DNA of 10,487 nt, taken from CAYXWM01 sp964392115. GTDB lineage: Bacteria; Bacillota; Clostridia; Lachnospirales; WRBF01. Under the pieces are notes generated by a model. That model saw nothing but the letters and a program-made list of their open reading frames with translations, had not been told where the DNA came from and did no database searches. Positions 6,114-10,487 of this stretch are shown here, piece after piece (the first letter of the stretch is position 1; the number at the start of each line of letters is the position of its first letter). The stretch spans positions 1 through 10,487 of the forward strand of contig CAYMOU010000086.1 in NCBI GenBank assembly GCA_964392115.1, given 5' to 3'. The position numbers and the translations under genes are program-made.

Positions 6114-8682
6114 AAATAACCGTATTGCCTTCTTCTTTGTTTTTAAATGGGGTAATGTCTATACAGGATATGAGTATTGCAGGAACACCGCCTGTCCAGG
6201 TAATCCTGGAGGCTGTGGTCATGGACCAAATCTTTAGAAAGGGATTGTACGTTTCTGCTGTATGAGATGTTACTCCTCCGGCTAGGCTGATTTTTGGGCA
6301 GTTCTTGCATGGTTCGTTTCGGCCGAAGGCTACTAAATGGCATTTGTTTCCCAAGAAATCCTCTCTGAACAGCTTTGCCAATTCCTTGTTAACATATAGG
6401 GTTTCGTGGGTGTTTTCATCTATAACATATATATATGATTTCATGCTGTCCAGCATGGTTTTCATATTTTTGAAAGATGCTATAAGTTCTTGGAACATAT
6501 TTTTCTTGACCAAGAAAATAGACAGGATTTTTGCTATATAAGAAAGAGTGGAAATTTCTTCGATAGTCCAGATTCTTTGGTTTTTGCAATCATGATAGCC
6601 TATAAACCCGGTGACTTTACCGTTATTCAACAAGGCACAGTGTAAAATAGACTGTAAATTTTCCTTGGGGAATCGGTCATACAGTTCTATGCTCTGTAAA
6701 TCCTCCGCCCTGTTGGAGAAAAATATTCCTTCGGTGCTGTATTGGGCGAAAAGCCCTTGGAACAAGCTTTCGGGAAGGTTTTGCAGATTGTCGATTAAGG
6801 AATTTGTTCCTTGGTTACACCATTCGAAAGTATTGCTGTAAACAAGGCCATTTTCCGATTTCTCGAAAATATAGCAGCGGTCCACATCGAATTGCTTGCC
6901 TACTATTTCCAGCACCATGTTTATTGTGGTATATAGGTCTTGGGTTTCGTAGAGCATTTCAAAAATATTGTAGATTAAGTCATCCTTAAAGAAATTAGCT
7001 ATTTGACGTTCATCATACAGCATAAGGTTAGTGTCTGTGCTGTCTTTGTTGGATAGGCTTTGGTCATAAAAGCTGTAACAATCCTTGCCTCGTTTTTTGG
7101 ATTCATACAGAGCCAAGTCGGCATTTTTAAACAGTTCTTCAAAACTTGTGCCGTCTTGGGGATATATGGCTATGCCTATACTGCCGGAAATTTTATAGTT
7201 GTTTTTTTCTCCGCTGTATGTTCTGCGGAAGGCATTGGTAAGGGCTAAGGCTTTTTGAGTTATTATATCTATAGAAGGAATTTTTTTGATGAATACCACA
7301 AATTCATCTCCGCCTATTCTTCCCACTATGTCGTTTTCTCTGAATTCGTGTTTTATATTATCAGCTATTATTTTTAAGACGGAATCACCAAATTGATGAC
7401 CCAGATTGTCGTTTACACCTTTGAAATTATCTATGTCTATAATTAGAAATGCGGCTTTCTCGTTAGCGTTTTGTGCCAGTGATTTTCTGATGAGTTCATT
7501 GGTGGCTTCTTTGTTGAAAATTTTTGTTAAAGGGTCTGTTTTTGCTTTTATTTGCAAATCCTCTATTAGGCCTCTTTGGGCGGTTACATCCGTAATTTTA
7601 CCCAGAGATTTAACGGGAAACAGTTCGTTGTCGAAAATAAGTTTATAATCTATGGAGAACCAGTTAATTTGCTCGGGACTGAGTTTTACTCTGATTTCAC
7701 CCTTGAAATTGGATATGCCCAGTTTCATGGCTTCGACTATCTGCAAAAACAACTCCACGTCGTCTTCATGAATAATCCCGCTATCCACTATGGCTTGAGG
7801 ACAATCGGTCAAGAAAGCCGGCGCCTTGTATTTTGCGGAAATATTTGCCGAAAGGCTGACGGTAGAGTTTATTATATCGTAATCAAAAATTATGTCGTCG
7901 GAAAGGTCAAAGATGGTGCGGCTCAGTTCCTGTTCCTTGTTCAGCTTATCCAGAAGCTTAACATTTTTATCAATATCAAGGATAATGCAATTTAATCTGC
8001 CGGGTTCGTCGGGAGAATACATGGATATTCCGGAACAACTTACCCAGATTAATTCGCCGTCTTTCTTTCTTATGCGAAATTGCAAATCGAATTTGTTAGA
8101 GGTTTGGGTTTGCCTTTCCAGCGAATCCATTGTAGGCAATAAGTCGTCTGAATGCATTAAATCCACACAGCGGTTTTTGAACTTGTGGGCAAATTCTTCT
8201 TTTGTATAGCCCAGCATCTCATAAAAACCGTTGTTTGCATAGGTTATTGTTAAAAACGGGTCATACTCCATTATGAGTATGCCGCCCGGAACGGTTTCGT
8301 TTATCATTTCCAGATGTTTTGATTTTAAGTCCAGCTCATACTGCAATTGTTTCAGTTCGGTTATTTCCGAAACGGATACTATTATAACAGGTTTGTTTTT
8401 ATCTACGTTTCCCTCTGCCACTACCCATAGTGATAAATCTTCACTTGGGCTGACTTGCAGCTCTATTCTGAAATTGCCGTTAAAGGCCAGTTGTTCCCAT
8501 GCACTTTGGCGTATATCTTCTATGACTCCTTCTTTCACAAAAGGAAACCACGTAGTGTTTTCTGCCAAACTTTCAATTTTCAAAAGGTTTAAAAGTGCTT
8601 GATTTGCATACAATATCCTTCCCGTCTCGGCATCTATCACAGCAACCCCTGAAGGCAAAAAGTCAAAAGCGTTGTATTGCAT
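6112..8682 (-). CDS. Multi-sensor diguanylate cyclase (PAS-PAS-PAS-like-GGDEF-GAF-PAS)
   Basis: The GGDEF domain makes c-di-GMP from two GTP. I place the start at the ATG at 8680-8682 (856 residues), because GGGAGGA (8689-8695) is its ribosome binding site; a TTG five codons upstream overlaps that site. Domains: PAS ~5-105; PAS ~125-240, with the KKDGELIWVSCSG core; a diverged PAS-like region ~250-370; GGDEF ~382-540; GAF-like ~575-725; C-terminal PAS ~745-850. The active-site signature GGDEF (457-461) is intact, as are D416/D418 (IDIDNF) and the product-inhibition I-site RxxD (R448-D451), five residues before GGDEF. There is no EAL or HD-GYP domain and no membrane segment, so it is a cytosolic cyclase. 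The last PAS carries C781, H782, C792 and C795 (PCKNCP), a possible metal or redox site. Placing the catalytic domain centrally with sensors on both sides is less common than at the C terminus. Confidence 0.92.
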   Translation of the reverse strand: MQYNAFDFLPSGVAVIDAETGRILYANQALLNLLKIESLAENTTWFPFVKEGVIEDIRQSAWEQLAFNGNFRIELQVSPSEDLSLWVVAEGNVDKNKPVIIVSVSEITELKQLQYELDLKSKHLEMINETVPGGILIMEYDPFLTITYANNGFYEMLGYTKEEFAHKFKNRCVDLMHSDDLLPTMDSLERQTQTSNKFDLQFRIRKKDGELIWVSCSGISMYSPDEPGRLNCIILDIDKNVKLLDKLNKEQELSRTIFDLSDDIIFDYDIINSTVSLSANISAKYKAPAFLTDCPQAIVDSGIIHEDDVELFLQIVEAMKLGISNFKGEIRVKLSPEQINWFSIDYKLIFDNELFPVKSLGKITDVTAQRGLIEDLQIKAKTDPLTKIFNKEATNELIRKSLAQNANEKAAFLIIDIDNFKGVNDNLGHQFGDSVLKIIADNIKHEFRENDIVGRIGGDEFVVFIKKIPSIDIITQKALALTNAFRRTYSGEKNNYKISGSIGIAIYPQDGTSFEELFKNADLALYESKKRGKDCYSFYDQSLSNKDSTDTNLMLYDERQIANFFKDDLIYNIFEMLYETQDLYTTINMVLEIVGKQFDVDRCYIFEKSENGLVYSNTFEWCNQGTNSLIDNLQNLPESLFQGLFAQYSTEGIFFSNRAEDLQSIELYDRFPKENLQSILHCALLNNGKVTGFIGYHDCKNQRIWTIEEISTLSYIAKILSIFLVKKNMFQELIASFKNMKTMLDSMKSYIYVIDENTHETLYVNKELAKLFREDFLGNKCHLVAFGRNEPCKNCPKISLAGGVTSHTAETYNPFLKIWSMTTASRITWTGGVPAILISCIDITPFKNKEEGNTVI

Positions 8683-8688
8683 TAAGAT

Positions 8689-8744
8689 TCCTCCCAAAGA
8701 TACCGGTGAATGATGCGGGAAGATTAATAATAAAGAACCGGTAT
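8689..8744 (-). promoter_or_regulatory. Possible pseudoknot over the GGDEF-gene ribosome binding site
   Basis: In the GGDEF-gene leader an 8-bp perfect inverted repeat (ATACCGGT/ACCGGTAT; plus coordinates 8737-8744 and 8700-8707) can form a hairpin with a 29-base loop. Within that loop TCTTCCC (8717-8723) is complementary at all seven positions (one T-G pair) to the ribosome binding site GGGAGGA (8689-8695) just beyond the hairpin. Together they could make an H-type pseudoknot that hides the binding site. It matches no known c-di-GMP riboswitch class, and the function is inferred. Confidence 0.35.
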
Positions 8745-8764
8745 GTATTGCATATATTGCCTTG

Positions 8765-8788
8765 CGGAAAACCCTATAAGATTTCCCG
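8765..8788 (-). other. Second hairpin in the GGDEF-gene leader
   Basis: Read on the minus strand, GGAAA and TTTCC-type arms pair imperfectly around a short loop containing CTTATAG. They are flanked by GCCT and AGGC, which could form an outer stem. No T tract follows, so it is not a terminator. The sequence closely resembles the spoIIE terminator stem-loop at 2853-2872 with a few inserted bases. Confidence 0.35.
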
Positions 8789-8814
8789 ATTGGAGGCTTT
8801 TAAAAAATCATACC

Positions 8815-8846
8815 TTGGGGAGAAAATAATAAAATTTTCTCCCCAA
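8815..8846 (-). terminator. Perfect 13-bp hairpin downstream of lysA
   Basis: Arms TTGGGGAGAAAAT and its exact complement enclose a 6-base loop. On the minus strand six T residues follow after GGTATGA, so the T tract is displaced about seven bases from the stem. It may be the lysA terminator, about 90 bases past the lysA stop. A promoter-like site lies just upstream of it (8858-8885), so it could instead sit at the 5' end of the GGDEF-gene transcript. Confidence 0.5.
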
Positions 8847-8857
8847 AACAGTGTAGT

Positions 8858-8885
8858 ATTATAATTATACAGAAAAATCAGTTAA
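8858..8885 (-). promoter_or_regulatory. Candidate promoter for the GGDEF gene
   Basis: On the minus strand TTAACT (plus 8880-8885, four of six matches) is separated by 16 bp from a perfect TATAAT (plus 8858-8863). A second TATAAT lies just upstream, overlapping the spacer. The start would be near 8851, giving a leader of about 170 bases containing the three hairpin structures listed. It is the best candidate between lysA and the GGDEF start. Confidence 0.4.
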
Positions 8886-8935
8886 AAAGAATAAAACCTA
8901 GACGGAAACTCTGTAAAAATATTTTTATTTTAAAT

Positions 8936-10195
8936 TTAGATGGAAATAAAGTGACGTGCCAAGTCCTCCAAGTTATCTCTGGAACGGACAAGTACGGCTT
9001 CGCCGTTTTCTCTGATTAAAACTTCTGCCGGACGCAAACGGTTATTGTAGTTGGAACTCATAACGTGGCCGTAAGCACCTGCGTCCAATACTCCCAGAAT
9101 ATCACCTTGGAAAATTTCGGGTAATTCACGATTTTTTGCAATAATATCTCCGGTTTCGCAGATATTGCCTACTACGGTAACAACTTCGTTTTTGTCTGAA
9201 GTTGTATCGTTCGGACGATAGATTTCTATATCGTGGTGAGAATCGTACATAACAGGTCTTGCAAGAACGTTAAAGCCCAAGTCTGTGCCGATATATTTGT
9301 TGTCTCCGTTGTATTTAACGGCATGAACAGTACCCAAAAGCAAGCCGGCTTCTGCGGAAATATATCTGCCCGGCTCTATTTTAAACAGAAGTTGTTTGCC
9401 GTAAGCCTTAGAGAAATCATGCATAAATTCTGAAAGTTGCAGTCCCAGAGCTTTTAAATCCAAACGACCTTGGTCGTCTTGTTTGTGATAAGGTATACCG
9501 AAACCGCCGCCTAAGTCTATAAAGTCCAAATCTTCAAAGTTTTGGGCTATGCTTAAAAGATTTTTTGCACCTGCCACATAACTTTCCGGCTCCATAAACA
9601 AGGAACCTATATGTTGGTTAATACCCACCAATTTTAAGTTGTATTTCTTCAAAATTTCTTTTACTTCGGGAATGTATTCCGGGTTTACGGCAAATTTTGT
9701 GTTTTTGCCGGCTGTAATAACCTTGTCGCAATGGCCTGCACCTATACCGGGGTTAAAGCGTATTGCCACCTTACCGCCGGGGTTAAGTTCGCCGTATTGA
9801 ATTAATTGGGCTACGGAATCCACACTTATGGTTACGCCCATATCAATAGCGTATTGCATTTCCTCTTTAGATACATTATTGCTGATATACAGAATTTGTG
9901 ACGGTTGGAAGCCGGCTTTGCTTTCAATGAAAAGCTCTCCGGGAGACATAGCGTCTACGTCCAGACCTTCTTCTTTTACAATTTGTAAAAAGGCAAGGTT
10001 GCTGTTGGCTTTAGCGGAATAATTTACCCTGAAAGACGGGTAATCCACAAGATTTTTCATTTCTCTGCAATTGGAACGTATTATTCTTTCATTATAAACA
10101 TATAACGGCGAACCGTATTGTTCAATCAGTTGTATAGGATTTACTCCTTGAAAAAAATTTACGTTGTCGGTAACCTTTGAGTTGATGTTTTTCAT
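8936..10195 (-). CDS. lysA: Diaminopimelate decarboxylase
   Basis: LysA is a PLP-dependent fold-III enzyme that converts meso-diaminopimelate to L-lysine plus CO2, the last step of lysine synthesis, in the cytosol. The 419-residue length is typical. An alanine-racemase-like barrel (~35-285) carries the PLP-binding lysine K62 in NYSAKAN, the NQHIGS motif, the phosphate-binding loop DLGGGFGIPY and KIEPGRY. The C-terminal beta domain supplies the active-site CETGD (CESGD in many homologues) and DAGAYGHVMSSNYNNRLRPAEVL-type ending motifs. The ATG is supported by AAGAGGG (10203-10209) seven bases upstream. It stands alone, without lysC, dapA or other lysine genes beside it. No lysine riboswitch was recognised in the upstream 290 bases, so its regulation is unclear. 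Confidence 0.96.
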   Translation of the reverse strand: MKNINSKVTDNVNFFQGVNPIQLIEQYGSPLYVYNERIIRSNCREMKNLVDYPSFRVNYSAKANSNLAFLQIVKEEGLDVDAMSPGELFIESKAGFQPSQILYISNNVSKEEMQYAIDMGVTISVDSVAQLIQYGELNPGGKVAIRFNPGIGAGHCDKVITAGKNTKFAVNPEYIPEVKEILKKYNLKLVGINQHIGSLFMEPESYVAGAKNLLSIAQNFEDLDFIDLGGGFGIPYHKQDDQGRLDLKALGLQLSEFMHDFSKAYGKQLLFKIEPGRYISAEAGLLLGTVHAVKYNGDNKYIGTDLGFNVLARPVMYDSHHDIEIYRPNDTTSDKNEVVTVVGNICETGDIIAKNRELPEIFQGDILGVLDAGAYGHVMSSNYNNRLRPAEVLIRENGEAVLVRSRDNLEDLARHFISI

Positions 10196-10389
10196 TAGTT
10201 ATCCCTCTTATGTAATAAAATAATAGTTAATTTTATCATGATATATATTTAATGACAATATAATTTTTTTACCGGAAAGCACTTGATTCGATTTTTTATA
10301 AATATTTTACATTAGCTTACACAAACCATACAAATTCTTTACAATATATTGCATCATTGTCATATAGTTCGGAAAAAAATATTTGTTAT

Positions 10390-10487
10390 ACTGATTCCAT
10401 ATTTAATGAAGGATAAAAATTTGCAAATTATACTTGAATCTTTGTCTAAATTACAAATTTTTATCCACTGTTTTAACCGGAATCAGT
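10390..10487. repeat. Large imperfect inverted repeat upstream of lysA
   Basis: Two 34-base arms of equal length (10390-10423 and 10454-10487) face each other across 30 bases. Each arm starts with the same 9 bases (ACTGATTCC), has a 12-base diverged middle and ends with the same 13 bases (GGATAAAAATTTG), when read inward on opposite strands. The right arm ends exactly at the window edge, so the repeat may continue. The candidate lysA promoter lies within its loop and inner right arm. Confidence 0.75.
10427..10456 (-). promoter_or_regulatory. Candidate lysA promoter inside the inverted repeat
   Basis: On the minus strand TTGTAA (plus 10451-10456, four of six matches to TTGACA) and a perfect TATAAT (plus 10427-10432) are separated by 18 bp. 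A start near 10420 would give lysA a leader of about 225 bases. The sites overlap the inverted repeat, which could act as an operator. Weaker alternatives nearer the gene cannot be excluded. Confidence 0.35.

Noticed and set aside
7576..7995. A 139-codon plus-strand open frame antisense to the GGDEF gene
   Set aside because: It lies wholly opposite a clear PAS/GGDEF coding region with intact motifs and has no ribosome binding site; it is a shadow frame.
8690..8697. TTG at 8695-8697 as the GGDEF-gene start
   Set aside because: This TTG overlaps the GGGAGGA ribosome binding site that serves the ATG at 8680-8682, so the downstream ATG is preferred.
8683..8851. c-di-GMP (GEMM) riboswitch in the leader of the GGDEF gene
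   Set aside because: Fragments such as AAAGCCTCC occur, but the GEMM core (GGGACGCAAAGC, CTAAACC, GGTAGGTAGCGGG) is absent.
10196..10450. Lysine (L-box) riboswitch upstream of lysA
   Set aside because: The leader is AT-rich and lacks the conserved L-box core segments and multi-helix junction.

Overview
The window looks like chromosomal DNA from a spore-forming, low-G+C Gram-positive bacterium, most likely a Clostridia-type Bacillota. The reasons are a complete SpoIIE, a SpoVT-type AbrB/GAF regulator, strong AGGAGG-type ribosome binding sites, two TTG starts, AT-rich spacers and hairpin-plus-T-tract terminators. I cannot name the genus. There is no tRNA, rRNA, CRISPR array, transposase or phage gene.

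Layout: (1) 1-361 is an AT-rich non-coding leader ending in a good ribosome binding site. (2) 362-2716 (+) is spoIIE, the membrane phosphatase that starts sigma-F activity in the forespore; a short G-rich repeat-like element and a strong terminator follow it. (3) 3025-3360 (+) encodes a 111-residue protein with one C-terminal membrane anchor, preceded by a plausible sigma-F-type promoter. (4) A bidirectional terminator separates it from 3533-4078 (-), spoVT. (5) 4079-4851 is a spacer of about 770 bp between divergent genes; it has no credible gene but holds a promoter-like site followed by a terminator-like hairpin, so it may encode a short RNA. (6) 4852-6039 (+) is an M24 (Xaa-Pro peptidase-like) metallopeptidase. 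(7) A second bidirectional terminator separates it from 6112-8682 (-), an 856-residue soluble PAS-PAS-PAS-like-GGDEF-GAF-PAS protein, probably a diguanylate cyclase. (8) 8936-10195 (-) is lysA, diaminopimelate decarboxylase. (9) The right edge carries a large imperfect inverted repeat upstream of lysA.

Each gene appears to be its own transcription unit, since terminators or long spacers separate nearly all of them. The left half has a sporulation theme (spoIIE, the candidate sigma-F-controlled small protein, spoVT). LysA makes lysine from meso-diaminopimelate, a cell-wall and cortex precursor, but it is also a general housekeeping enzyme, so no functional link is claimed. The GGDEF protein would tie c-di-GMP synthesis to small-molecule or redox sensing.

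I found no clearly new multi-gene system. The most notable unexplained signals are non-coding: a possible pseudoknot over the ribosome binding site of the GGDEF gene, an orphan promoter/terminator pair in the 4.1-4.85 kb spacer, the inverted repeat at the right edge, and the sigma-F-like promoter in front of the small anchored protein.
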